Notes under the pieces: generated by a model
Database searches by the model: none
What the model was told of the DNA's origin: nothing
Seen by the model: only the letters and a program-made list of their open reading frames with translations
Shown: one piece after another, positions 13,865 to 21,620 of the stretch
Numbering within the stretch: position 1 is the stretch's first letter
How the letters are laid out: each line of letters starts with the position of its first letter
Program-made: the position numbers and the translations under genes
Assembly (NCBI GenBank): GCA_021545665.1
Contig: JAJRTX010000018.1
Location: forward strand, 1 to 22,878
Direction: 5' to 3'
Length of the DNA: 22,878 nt
DNA from: Zetaproteobacteria bacterium
Lineage (GTDB): Bacteria > Pseudomonadota > Zetaproteobacteria > Mariprofundales > Mariprofundaceae

Positions 13865-14467
13865 CTATGAACTCCGGGGTTGCCAACCGGCTTGTGCTGC
13901 TCTTTCTATGTCTTCGGGATAATCAATATCAAAACCGGTATCCAGTTGCAGGCATGACAAACCTAGGCGCTGGATATGGGAAAGCGTTTGCTCCAGCACT
14001 TGCCCTGAAGACCACGTAATATTATCAAACACATCTTCCGGTACTGTCATGGCGATCAGATCATAACCGCCGTCTTCAACAGGGCCGATCACCACATCAT
14101 GGTTTTGCAGGGCTGTTGCGGCCTGCAACAGGCGGGAATCGGGCATATGGGGGGAATCCGTACCCAGAAACATCACGGCATCGGCTCCGTCAGCAAAGCC
14201 CTGAAGCATAAGGCGGGACATACGCTGGCCCAGATCGCCGTCTCCCTGCGAACAAAGCGGCAAATCAAAAGTGGAAAAGAACGGATATGTGGGATCATCG
14301 GCAGCGATGCATACATCATCGAACAGGCGCGAAGCCCTGTGAATCACTGTTTCCGCCATATTCTTATACAATGTAGCAGCTTGTTCAGGTGTATAGCGGC
14401 TGAGTAAACGGGTTTTTACGCGCCCTGCAACCGGGGCTTTGCACATGATGAACAGCTGAATCTTCAT
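13865..14467 (-). CDS. TIGR04282-type glycosyltransferase (DUF2064)
   Basis: The 200-residue protein carries the GT-A nucleotide-sugar fold of the TIGR04282/DUF2064 family. It starts MKIQLFIMCKAPVAGRVKTRL, the nucleotide-binding loop resembling nucleotidyltransferases. It continues with VMFLGTDSPHMP (metal-binding aspartate after the strand) and VIGPVEDGGYDLIAM, and ends FDIDYPEDIERA. The family is named for its association with arsenosugar synthesis, but many members sit in genomes and loci without that pathway, so the sugar and acceptor are unknown. The start overlaps the preceding glycosyltransferase by 4 nt (ATGA). It is the last gene of a three-gene operon. Confidence 0.88.
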   Translation of the reverse strand: MKIQLFIMCKAPVAGRVKTRLLSRYTPEQAATLYKNMAETVIHRASRLFDDVCIAADDPTYPFFSTFDLPLCSQGDGDLGQRMSRLMLQGFADGADAVMFLGTDSPHMPDSRLLQAATALQNHDVVIGPVEDGGYDLIAMTVPEDVFDNITWSSGQVLEQTLSHIQRLGLSCLQLDTGFDIDYPEDIERAAQAGWQPRSS

Positions 14468-15150
14468 CGGGCGTTCCGGTATAAATCTGCCAGCTTATCA
14501 GCGGGGGTGCCCAGCCAATAGAGTAAACGCAGCTTCCACATCAATAATATGGTGCGGATGATGCCATGTTGCTGCCAACGGCGGCTTGATGTGGTCACAG
14601 TCTCACGCAGGCAGGCAATAGAGCCCTCTCTTTTCAGCCGCGTGGAAAACTCGACATCCTCCATCAATGGCAGATCAGCAAAACCGCCCATCTGCTCAAA
14701 TACTTTCCGGCGCACAAACAGAGCCTGATCGCCGGTGCTGATCTTTGTTAAACGGGAACGCAAATTAATGAACCAGGATATCATTTGATAGGCTGGATGA
14801 TGGCCTGACAAACAGACGTCAAAGCGTCCGCCCACCTTTTCAGGTTGTTTCATAGCTGACTTTAAGGCTGATATATTACTTTCATCTATTTCCGTATCTA
14901 TGTGTAAAAATAAAAGAATATCTCTAGAGCATTTTTCAGCACCATCGTTCATCTGGGCTGCTCTCCCCTTAGCTCCTGCATGCCATGAAACACCGGATGC
15001 CTCTAATATTTGCTGAGTAGTATCTGTTGAACCGCCATCAATAAATACCAACTCATCTGTATTCAATGCTTTCAGAGTCGTTAATTTCTCGGACAGTAAT
15101 TGAGCTTCATTGAACACAGGCACAATGGCAGCAATAGAAAGATCATCCAT
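14464..15150 (-). CDS. TIGR04283-type family 2 glycosyltransferase
   Basis: This is a cytoplasmic GT-A family 2 glycosyltransferase of 228 residues. The motifs in order are AAIVPVFNEAQLL, LVFIDGGSTDTT (nucleotide contact), AKGRAAQMNDGAE (the signature of the TIGR04283 subgroup), ILLFLHIDTEID (the D-x-D-like metal site), and GDQALFVRRKVFEQMGGFADLPLMEDVEFSTRL (acceptor and catalytic acid loop). The C-terminus has an amphipathic or weakly hydrophobic helix (TILLMWKLRLLYWLG) that may touch the membrane. It overlaps the ATP-grasp gene by 8 nt upstream and the TIGR04282 gene by 4 nt downstream. Pairing of these two families is recurrent, which supports a joint pathway. Confidence 0.9.
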   Translation of the reverse strand: MDDLSIAAIVPVFNEAQLLSEKLTTLKALNTDELVFIDGGSTDTTQQILEASGVSWHAGAKGRAAQMNDGAEKCSRDILLFLHIDTEIDESNISALKSAMKQPEKVGGRFDVCLSGHHPAYQMISWFINLRSRLTKISTGDQALFVRRKVFEQMGGFADLPLMEDVEFSTRLKREGSIACLRETVTTSSRRWQQHGIIRTILLMWKLRLLYWLGTPADKLADLYRNAR

Positions 15151-16213
15151 CTATTGATAAGGAAACCCAGCCGCTGCCGGGCTCTCGGAAATTGGTCACC
15201 TGCCCGCGCCAGACGCGCCCTGCCAGCGCAATCAGCGATTCACCATGCATGTACAGACGAATATCCAGTTTCATTTCGTTGCCTTCAACCTCAACCACAC
15301 TGGCCGGAATCAACTGCTGGACGATGGTTTCATTGACTTCAAGCGAACCAAAGCGTTTCCGGCTCATGGCCTTGCCCAGCACCACACCTTTGCCGCCATG
15401 GCGGGCTGCGGGCTTGAACACCCATTGTTTGCGCTCATCCCAAGCCTGTTGCAGATCCATTTCAGATAACTGCCGGGTTATTGGCGTCACAGCACGAATC
15501 TCAGCCAGTTGCTGTGTATCAATACAAGCCTCAAGCAATCCGGGCCGCCACCAGTCCACCATGCGCGATTTATCACCGATCAGGGCATAACTGCGCGGAT
15601 GCGGATTGATGACCACCTGCCCGCGTTCATAAGCCGTACGGATATGTTGCAGAGGCTGATCTTCGAGATAAAAATCGGTATGGCGGTTATAAATTGCATC
15701 CAGGCGATAGCCATCAATAAATAAGCCTGCTTCAGTAAGCCCCACATCTTCGGGGCAACAAACCCAAACCTTACGGCTACCTTGCCGCAGTAAATCAGCA
15801 TAAGCGCACATTTCAGGATACATATACTGATCGCGAACCTGTTCATCCATAATGGCAATTGCCGACCATTCAGGGTGAAACATGGACAGCAGCCGCTCTT
15901 CGAGGTTACCGGGCAATACTTCAGCCAGATCAGGCTGCGGCAGCCAGCGCTGATCACCGATATAAAGACCACCGGCGTTATTGTTGATTTCAATCAGCTT
16001 CGGGCCATCCGGTGTGAGATGGAAATCATAACCCATCAACACACTCGGCCATTCTGCCGGAATAAATGCCGCCTGCGGCAGACTGGTAGTCAGTGCTGAA
16101 AGATAAGCAGGATTATCCTTGAGCCGGAAAACAGTGCGTGAAAAATCCAGCATAATCTGGAAGTCAGCAGCAGTAATGGATATTGGTGTTGTACTGGCCA
16201 TACTTGTATTCAT
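15143..16213 (-). CDS. ATP-grasp domain protein
   Basis: The protein has an ATP-grasp core. WVFKPAARHGGKGVVLG is the glycine-rich nucleotide loop with its lysine, and MKLDIRLYMHGE with the later NFREPGSGW supplies the acidic metal ligands and final strand. An early segment, GPKLIEINNNAGGLYIGDQRW, resembles the ligand-binding half of glutathione-synthetase-like enzymes. ATP-grasp enzymes join a carboxylate to an amine or thiol through an acyl phosphate; the substrate here is unknown. I chose the ATG at 16213 (356 residues). A TTG at 16240 and an ATG at 16201 are alternatives, and none has a good ribosome binding site. It overlaps the TIGR04283 gene by 8 nt, so the three genes probably form one pathway. 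Confidence 0.8.
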   Translation of the reverse strand: MNTSMASTTPISITAADFQIMLDFSRTVFRLKDNPAYLSALTTSLPQAAFIPAEWPSVLMGYDFHLTPDGPKLIEINNNAGGLYIGDQRWLPQPDLAEVLPGNLEERLLSMFHPEWSAIAIMDEQVRDQYMYPEMCAYADLLRQGSRKVWVCCPEDVGLTEAGLFIDGYRLDAIYNRHTDFYLEDQPLQHIRTAYERGQVVINPHPRSYALIGDKSRMVDWWRPGLLEACIDTQQLAEIRAVTPITRQLSEMDLQQAWDERKQWVFKPAARHGGKGVVLGKAMSRKRFGSLEVNETIVQQLIPASVVEVEGNEMKLDIRLYMHGESLIALAGRVWRGQVTNFREPGSGWVSLSIDG

Positions 16214-16444
16214 GTCGGCAATGCTAGCGGAAACTTGCAAACCGTGCCTGTGCGGCAGTGAACTATCGGATGAGATAATGTAGCGCCTTTGTGACTTTCC
16301 AAACTACCTGTGTGGAAGTAAATCAACTTCTTCATCTCAATCCTGGTGGTCATCTTCATATGCAGCTATAAATATAATTGATTAACCGACTACCACGGAG
16401 GAAAACTCCAGATGGTATCATGCTTGCAGGCAAAATAACTCAAT

Positions 16445-16504
16445 AAATCATGCCTGGCACCGACTTGGCACCGACTATGTAAATCATGCCTGGCACCGAC
16501 TATG
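16445..16504. repeat. Direct repeats of AAATCATGCCTGGCACCGAC
   Basis: A 20-bp unit is repeated exactly at 16445-16464 and 16481-16500. A third partial copy (TGGCACCGACTATG) lies between them from 16466, and the second full copy continues into the same TATG. The complement GTCGGTGCCAGGCATGATTT is a sequence I associate with short repeats next to REP-associated transposases in proteobacteria. It is too short and irregular for CRISPR. Confidence 0.6.
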
Positions 16505-16740
16505 AGCTTTCCCTTAAACACGCTCACACACTGATCGCTCATATAGATATTTCTGAAATCCTGTAAATGTTTCCCGGATATTCGCAACACGACCAAGCTC
16601 TCGGACCGCATCCCCCATGGAATGGTATTTTAATCAGCTTTCTGTAAACACTATTAACACCTTCCTTATTTTGCTTTGTGAAGAAAAGTAGAACCCTCTC
16701 CTGTCCCTGTAAAAGTAAGTGTAGCAGACAATTGGGGATA

Positions 16741-16770
16741 TTGTCGTTGAAGGACAAAAAAAACTATATT
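16741..16770 (+). promoter_or_regulatory. Candidate promoter of rlmN next to the poly-C tract
   Basis: TTGTCG (16741-16746) and TATATT (16765-16770) are separated by 18 nt. They match the sigma70 hexamers at four and five of six positions. Transcription would begin inside or beside the C tract at 16773-16784, about 70 nt upstream of the rlmN start. Confidence 0.35.
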
Positions 16771-16772
16771 CT

Positions 16773-16784
16773 CCCCCCCCCCCC
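16773..16784. repeat. 12-base homopolymeric C tract
   Basis: Twelve consecutive C residues lie between a candidate -10 hexamer and the start of rlmN. Homopolymers of this length are prone to slippage. The true length may also be uncertain, because long C runs are a common sequencing error. Confidence 0.8.
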
Positions 16785-16846
16785 TGCGCTGAGTATATGA
16801 CGAAGATTCCGGTTGGTATGTCTCCCGAATATGGAATACCACGACT

Positions 16847-17968
16847 GTGAACTACCCTGAAGCCCCGGCCTCTGTCACCATGCGCCGCATGTCAAGCCAA
16901 TCAGTACAGGATAAACCGCAACTGCCAGAACTGACACTTGCTGAACTTCAGGACTTGATGAAAGCATGGAAACAACCTGTATTTCGGGCCAGACAGGTGC
17001 TGGACTGGTGCAATAAAGGCGTACTTGATCCTGATGCCATGAAGAATATCCCGGCTGCTCTGCGCGTTAGATTAAAGGCTGATTTATTGTGCGAACCGTT
17101 ACGATTGATGCGTCGGCAAAACTCACAGGATGGCACACGCAAATATGTATTTGCTTTAAACCGTGAACATGTTGCAGGCAAGATGATTGAAAGCGTTTTT
17201 ATTCCGGAGGAAAAGCGCGGCACCGTCTGCATTTCAACTCAGGTGGGCTGCGTGCTGGATTGCCCGTTCTGTTATACCGGTACGCAAGACTTTGAAACCA
17301 ATCTGACAGCCGGTGAAATTATGGCTCAAATTCTGGCCATTAAAGCTGATTTACACACCAACCCGATCACACAGGAACTGCATCAGAAAATCACACATAC
17401 CGTCTATATGGGCATGGGCGAGCCGATGGCTAATGAGGCCGGTGTGCATAGCAGTCTTGGTCTGCTGATGGCTGAAGACGGACTGAAGCTGTCGCGTCGA
17501 CGCATTACCGTTTCTACATCCGGTCTTGTACCGCAAATCAAACGTCTGGGGGAGGCCTATCCGGTAAATCTGGCTATTTCATTACATGCCGCCATAGATG
17601 ACTTGCGCAATCAACTGGTTCCCATCAATCAGAAGTATTCGCTGCAAAGCCTGCGCAGTTGCCTGAACACCTACCCGGTGGGTAAACAACGACATATCAC
17701 GATGGAGTATGTCATGCTCAAGGGAATCAATGACCGTAACGAAGATTTGCAGGCACTGATCAGGTTCATCAATGCAGACAGGGAACGAATTAATTTGATA
17801 CAGTTCAACCCCTATCCGGACAGCCCTTATCATGGGTCGTCAAAGAACCACATGAGCCAATTCGCACAACACTTGATTTCTAAAGGTATTCGTGCCACTG
17901 TAAGGCGTTCACGTGGAGAGGATATTATGGCAGCTTGTGGACAATTAAAGGCAGATATCAAAGCCTGA
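16847..17968 (+). CDS. rlmN: 23S rRNA/tRNA adenine-C2 methyltransferase RlmN
   Basis: This is a radical SAM enzyme that methylates C2 of A2503 in 23S rRNA and A37 in some tRNAs. The cluster motif is CVLDCPFC (Cys135, Cys139, Cys142). The mechanistic cysteines are Cys128, seven residues before the cluster as in E. coli (118 versus 125), and Cys364 in the C-terminal RGEDIMAACGQL. MGMGEPMAN is the S-adenosylmethionine site. The longest frame starts with GTG at 16847 (373 residues). ATG at 16880 or 16889 would also leave a normal N-terminus, and no start has a clear ribosome binding site. It heads a plus-strand gene series ending in cell-envelope genes. Confidence 0.96.
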   Translation: MNYPEAPASVTMRRMSSQSVQDKPQLPELTLAELQDLMKAWKQPVFRARQVLDWCNKGVLDPDAMKNIPAALRVRLKADLLCEPLRLMRRQNSQDGTRKYVFALNREHVAGKMIESVFIPEEKRGTVCISTQVGCVLDCPFCYTGTQDFETNLTAGEIMAQILAIKADLHTNPITQELHQKITHTVYMGMGEPMANEAGVHSSLGLLMAEDGLKLSRRRITVSTSGLVPQIKRLGEAYPVNLAISLHAAIDDLRNQLVPINQKYSLQSLRSCLNTYPVGKQRHITMEYVMLKGINDRNEDLQALIRFINADRERINLIQFNPYPDSPYHGSSKNHMSQFAQHLISKGIRATVRRSRGEDIMAACGQLKADIKA

Positions 17969-17991
17969 TAACACTCATTCAAAGGGGCATC

Positions 17992-18867
17992 ATGACAGAT
18001 CAGAAAGCAGAACGTACAGGCATTATAGGCGGCAGCGGACTATATGATATTGAAGGCATTGAGGTGATCGACTCATTGTCGATTGAAACGCCGTATGGCA
18101 AACCCTCCGATGATCTGCTGCTGGCGCGCATCGGTGATCATGAAGTGGTTTTTCTGCCACGCCATGGTCGCGGCCATCGTCTGCCACCGCACAAAATCAA
18201 CTACCGCGCCAATATCTACGCCATGAAACTGGCCGGGGTAAACCGTATTATTTCAATTTCCGCTGTCGGTTCATTGCGTGAGGATATCCCTCCCGGTGAT
18301 TTTGTGCTGGTGGATCAGTTTGTCGACCGCACCCACAGCCGTGAAAGCACTTTCTTTGACGGCCCTGTTGTGGCCCATGTATCCATGGCTGATCCAGTTT
18401 GTTCCTGCCTGAAAACAGCATTGTCCGCCGCCTGCAAACGGGCCGGATTCACTGCTCATGAAGGTGGCTGCTATCTGGTTATGCAGGGGCCACAATTTTC
18501 CAGCCGTGCAGAATCCGAGCTGTATCGAAGCTGGGGCATGGATGTGATCGGCATGACCAATTTACCGGAAGCAAAACTCGCTCGTGAAGCTGAAATATGT
18601 TATGCCACTGTAGCCATGAGCACCGATTATGACTGTTGGCACGAAGAGGAAGAAGATGTTTCGGTTGAAGCCATAATAGAAATCATGCAGGCCAATGTAG
18701 CCAGAGCACAGAGCATGTTGCAGTCATTTTTCAGCATGGAGAATGACGCGATTCCTTGTACATGCGGCTGTCAGCAGGCTCTGGCAAATGGCATTTTTGC
18801 AGATTTGAAAACACAGGATGATGATGCCATCCGTCCCATTCATGCGCTGGTGGAACGTTTTTTGTGA
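17992..18867 (+). CDS. mtnP: 5'-methylthioadenosine phosphorylase
   Basis: This enzyme cleaves methylthioadenosine with phosphate to adenine and methylthioribose 1-phosphate, the start of methionine salvage. The start at 17992 is chosen because AAAGGGG lies just upstream and TGIIGGSGLYDIEG is the family N-terminus (291 residues). RHGRGHRLPPHKINYRANIYAMK binds phosphate, and MQGPQFSSRAESELYRSWGMDVIGMTNLPEA is the methylthioribose site. The base-specificity segment reads STDYDCW, as in true adenine-specific enzymes, and unlike the methylthioinosine phosphorylases of Pseudomonas. The usual C-terminus is extended by CTCGCQQALANGIF. Its stop overlaps the next gene's GTG by 4 nt. Confidence 0.94.
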   Translation: MTDQKAERTGIIGGSGLYDIEGIEVIDSLSIETPYGKPSDDLLLARIGDHEVVFLPRHGRGHRLPPHKINYRANIYAMKLAGVNRIISISAVGSLREDIPPGDFVLVDQFVDRTHSRESTFFDGPVVAHVSMADPVCSCLKTALSAACKRAGFTAHEGGCYLVMQGPQFSSRAESELYRSWGMDVIGMTNLPEAKLAREAEICYATVAMSTDYDCWHEEEEDVSVEAIIEIMQANVARAQSMLQSFFSMENDAIPCTCGCQQALANGIFADLKTQDDDAIRPIHALVERFL

Positions 18868-19640
18868 TATCTTCAATATCGCATCCAATCTGGAGGTTTG
18901 TACTTGTACTGTGCTGTGCCATGGCGATTGGCAGCTGTGCAACCACAACACAAAAAGAAGATAGCCAGCAGGAAAAGCTGGCCGGACTGCATTACCGGAT
19001 CGGTGTCGATGCACTGCAAAAAGACCTGCTACCCAAGGCTTTTGATGAATTAATGACATCCAATACCATGCGCCCCAATCAGGCAGAAGTGCTGGATGCA
19101 CTCGCCTATGCATGGCTGCTGCGCGGTGACCTGAATAAATCGGATAGTCATTACCGCAAATCACTGCGCATCAAAGCGCTGGCTTCCACACAGAATAATT
19201 ATGCCAATTTACTAAACAAAATGGAACGCTTCACAGAGGCTGAAAGCATGGCCCGAAAGGCTCTGGACGACCCCCGATATCCCAATCAGGATCTTGCCTT
19301 TATTAATCTTGGAGACGCATTGCTGGGACAGAAGAAACTGGATGAAGCCATTCGCAGTTATGGTCAGGCACAGACATTCAACAGCAATAATATTCTTCCG
19401 CAATTGAAAGTGGCCAATGCATATATGCAGTACAATCGCCTGCAAGAGGCACAGGCACTATACCGGGGCCTGATGCTTCAATACGGCAATAATCGTGTTG
19501 TTGTCATGGGGATGCTTAAGGTGCTGAAAAAACAACATCAGTCGACAGAGGCTCGGCGCATTCTGACGCAGTTCAGCAAGCAGACAACATCGGCTAAAGA
19601 CAAAACATGGGCCAAAAATAAATTGGAACAACTCAGGTAA
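18864..19640 (+). CDS. PilW/PilF-like TPR lipoprotein
   Basis: The 258-residue product begins with a lipoprotein signal: MISSISHPIWRFVLVLCCAMAIGSC, with lipidation expected at Cys25. Asp is not at position 2 after the cysteine, so outer-membrane sorting is likely. The mature part is a run of tetratricopeptide repeats. Examples are LHYRIGVDALQKDLLPKAFDEL, ALAYAWLLRGDLNKSDSHYRKSL, NNYANLLNKMERFTEAESMARKAL, and FINLGDALLGQKKLDEAIRSYGQA. Size and architecture match PilW/PilF, the pilotin that helps assemble the type IV pilus secretin. The position between an rlmN segment and rodZ is the classical one. The GTG start overlaps the mtnP stop. Confidence 0.85.
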   Translation: MISSISHPIWRFVLVLCCAMAIGSCATTTQKEDSQQEKLAGLHYRIGVDALQKDLLPKAFDELMTSNTMRPNQAEVLDALAYAWLLRGDLNKSDSHYRKSLRIKALASTQNNYANLLNKMERFTEAESMARKALDDPRYPNQDLAFINLGDALLGQKKLDEAIRSYGQAQTFNSNNILPQLKVANAYMQYNRLQEAQALYRGLMLQYGNNRVVVMGMLKVLKKQHQSTEARRILTQFSKQTTSAKDKTWAKNKLEQLR

Positions 19641-19642
19641 CC

Positions 19643-20641
19643 ATGGACGAGACAGAAATTGCAGTCGAGGCAATCGATTTGTCGCCACGTCAGAAGTTAC
19701 TCTCTGATGTCGGACAGAAACTGACCCAGGCTCGTGAAGCCAGACATGAACAACTGAGCATTGTCGTTCGGAAACTGAAGCTTAGCGAAGCTAATTTAAA
19801 AGCACTGGAAGAAGGCGATTGGGATTGCCTGCCTGATGACATCTATGCCCTGGGTTTTCTGCGCCAGTATTCAAGTTATCTTGCACTTGATCTGGAAAAT
19901 GAAATCCAACATATTAAAAATGATCAATATACTCTTACTCGCCCGCTGACATTTCCTGATCCGCCGGTTGCACCCTCATATCGATGGGCATGGATTGCAG
20001 GCACTGCTTTCATCATATTATTTATCACTTTCAATCTTGTAAATAAGGACACGGTTCAGGATTTTCTGATTTCACCAAAAATCACTCCGCAGAAAAAAGA
20101 ACAAATCGCAACGGATACAACCTCATCAGCGCAGCAGATCCTGCCGACAACAGAAAACTCGGTTGCAAATGATTCACCCCCTGTGCCTGCCTCAGCATCG
20201 CCGCTGATCGAGGTCACCCCTGAACATGCTGCAACTACCGAAACAGCTACAGTTATATCGGAAACCCCCTCCGCACCACAGGCAGTTATCAACCTGACCA
20301 CAGTGCCTGTTTTGCCTGCTGGATCCATGGAAACAATTAAGCCAGCAGACCATGAGCCGACAGTCCATAACTTTCGCTTCGAGGCGGTCACGGAATCAGT
20401 ATGGTTACAGGTTTTCCGTCCTGATGAAACAGGAAATGCAAAAGGAAAATTAGTTAAAGAAGTTTTACTGCAAAAGGGTCATCACGTTATTATTACTGAA
20501 GCAACAGATTCACTGTGGATTACCAGCGGCAATCCGGCTGCCATGCGCATCGAGGTAGATGGTCAGGTACAGGCGGAATTAGGTAGTCTGGGCGATGTGG
20601 GTAAAGTGTTGCGCAATTACCACTTTAAGGTGGCTCGATAA
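19643..20641 (+). CDS. rodZ: RodZ-like cytoskeletal protein
   Basis: RodZ links MreB to the cell-wall elongation machinery. The 332 residues follow the family plan. The cytoplasmic helix-turn-helix domain spans about residues 15-90 (GQKLTQAREARHEQLSIVVRKLKLSEANLKALEEGDWDCLP... LGFLRQYSSYLALDL). A single membrane helix, WAWIAGTAFIILFITFNLV, is at about 115-133. A long Thr/Pro/Ala/Ser-rich periplasmic linker spans about 145-235. The C-terminal DUF4115-type beta domain has SVWLQVFRPDETGNAKGKLVKEVLL and SLWITSGNPAAMRIEVDGQ. It starts 2 nt after the TPR lipoprotein stop and is probably co-transcribed with it. Confidence 0.9.
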   Translation: MDETEIAVEAIDLSPRQKLLSDVGQKLTQAREARHEQLSIVVRKLKLSEANLKALEEGDWDCLPDDIYALGFLRQYSSYLALDLENEIQHIKNDQYTLTRPLTFPDPPVAPSYRWAWIAGTAFIILFITFNLVNKDTVQDFLISPKITPQKKEQIATDTTSSAQQILPTTENSVANDSPPVPASASPLIEVTPEHAATTETATVISETPSAPQAVINLTTVPVLPAGSMETIKPADHEPTVHNFRFEAVTESVWLQVFRPDETGNAKGKLVKEVLLQKGHHVIITEATDSLWITSGNPAAMRIEVDGQVQAELGSLGDVGKVLRNYHFKVAR

Positions 20642-20661
20642 TACAACCACTGACAGTAAAC

Positions 20662-20690
20662 TTGTCATTATAGTACTGCTGTTGCATATT
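20662..20690 (+). promoter_or_regulatory. Candidate promoter of the PIMT-like methyltransferase
   Basis: TTGTCA (20662-20667, five of six) and CATATT (20685-20690, four of six) are 17 nt apart in the 85-nt gap after rodZ. The start of transcription would be about 30 nt upstream of the methyltransferase ATG, just before GGAGGGG. Confidence 0.35.
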
Positions 20691-20726
20691 GTTGCCTGCT
20701 TACAAAACAGGGAGGGGAAATCCACA

Positions 20727-21404
20727 ATGACCAGTATGGACTTTCAATTCGCTCGCCGCAATATGGTTGAATATCAGATTCGTTGTTGTAAGGTGCTGGA
20801 GCCTTCAATCCTTGATCTGATCCAGACCATGCCACGAGAAAACTTTTTACCTGAAAATGTACAAAGTCTTGCCTACATGGAAGGTCATGTCCCCCTGCCC
20901 TGCAATCAGGAAATGCTCACACCGTTGCAGGAAGCAAATATTCTTCAACACCTGATGCTGGATGGCAGTGAACGCGTACTGGAAATAGGCACAGGGACTG
21001 GTTTTTTAACTGCAATGCTGGCCATGCAGGCCAAAGAGATTATCAGCTGTGAAATTCATGCCCCTCTGGCTGAGAAGGCTATTGAGAATTTAGAGAATCA
21101 TGGCATCAGCAATGCCAAAGTCATCCGGATCAACGCCATGGATGCAGATGCCCTGGCAGCGCAACCTGACATGGAAGGTGCATTTGATGTCATCATTCTG
21201 ACAGCCGCTGTTAAAGAAATACCAGCTCATTTAGAATCCCTGCTAAAAAATAATGGGCAGATCATGGCCTTTGTAGGACAAAACCCGGTAGTATCGCTCA
21301 TTCACAAACGTAAAGTAGGCCATACATGGCAGGAAAACGGTATATTTGAGACGTTACTGCTGGATATGGAAGGCCTGTCCGAAAAACGTGAATTTATATT
21401 CTGA
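20727..21404 (+). CDS. Divergent protein-L-isoaspartate methyltransferase family protein
   Basis: The 225-residue protein begins ARRNMVEYQIRCCKVLEPSILDLIQTMPRENFLPENVQSLAYMEG, which follows the PIMT N-terminal pattern. It has the S-adenosylmethionine motif VLEIGTGTGFLTAMLA, then EIHAPLAEKA and AFDVIILTAA. The segment expected to read GQTISxP, with the serine needed for isoaspartate repair, instead reads CNQEMLTPLQEA. It may therefore methylate a different substrate or serve a non-repair role. The start at 20727 is chosen because GGAGGGG lies 9 nt upstream. Upstream in-frame codons would extend into the rodZ gene. Classic pcm is possible but I would not use the symbol. Confidence 0.83.
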   Translation: MTSMDFQFARRNMVEYQIRCCKVLEPSILDLIQTMPRENFLPENVQSLAYMEGHVPLPCNQEMLTPLQEANILQHLMLDGSERVLEIGTGTGFLTAMLAMQAKEIISCEIHAPLAEKAIENLENHGISNAKVIRINAMDADALAAQPDMEGAFDVIILTAAVKEIPAHLESLLKNNGQIMAFVGQNPVVSLIHKRKVGHTWQENGIFETLLLDMEGLSEKREFIF

Positions 21405-21620
21405 GAACATCCTCTGATATCCTGTTTTTTGTACCAGTAAGATCAAAATGAATGAATCTTATTCTGTAAACCCGTATGATCTTATAACTGATCCTGATAG
21501 CGGCTGGAAAACAGTTATTAGAGATGGCTTTCGACTACAAATTTTTTACTACTGATTTATCGACTTCTGGCTTTCATATTCCCTCTACCTGTTACTGCTA
21601 TTCGCCGCTACCATATCGGC

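Larger units (their letters stand above)
16241..16846. other. 606-bp gene-free region upstream of rlmN
   Basis: I see no convincing gene. Small minus-strand frames here contain the repeat and have no ribosome binding site. The region holds 20-bp direct repeats (16445-16504), runs of A (16756-16763) and C (16773-16784), and a promoter candidate for rlmN. Composition and repeats resemble decayed mobile-element sequence. Confidence 0.4.

Noticed and set aside
16445..16504. CRISPR array
   Set aside because: There are only two full copies and one partial copy, no regular spacers, and no cas genes.
16390..16757. Two small minus-strand frames (about 72 codons each) upstream of rlmN
   Set aside because: They read through the direct repeats, lack ribosome binding sites and show no coherent protein features.
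16831..16860. Nine-codon leader-like frame overlapping the rlmN start
   Set aside because: No ribosome binding site and no attenuator structure were seen; it is probably chance.
21448..21555. 35-codon frame between the methyltransferase and mltB
   Set aside because: It has no ribosome binding site and no recognisable features; the spacer more likely contains the mltB promoter.
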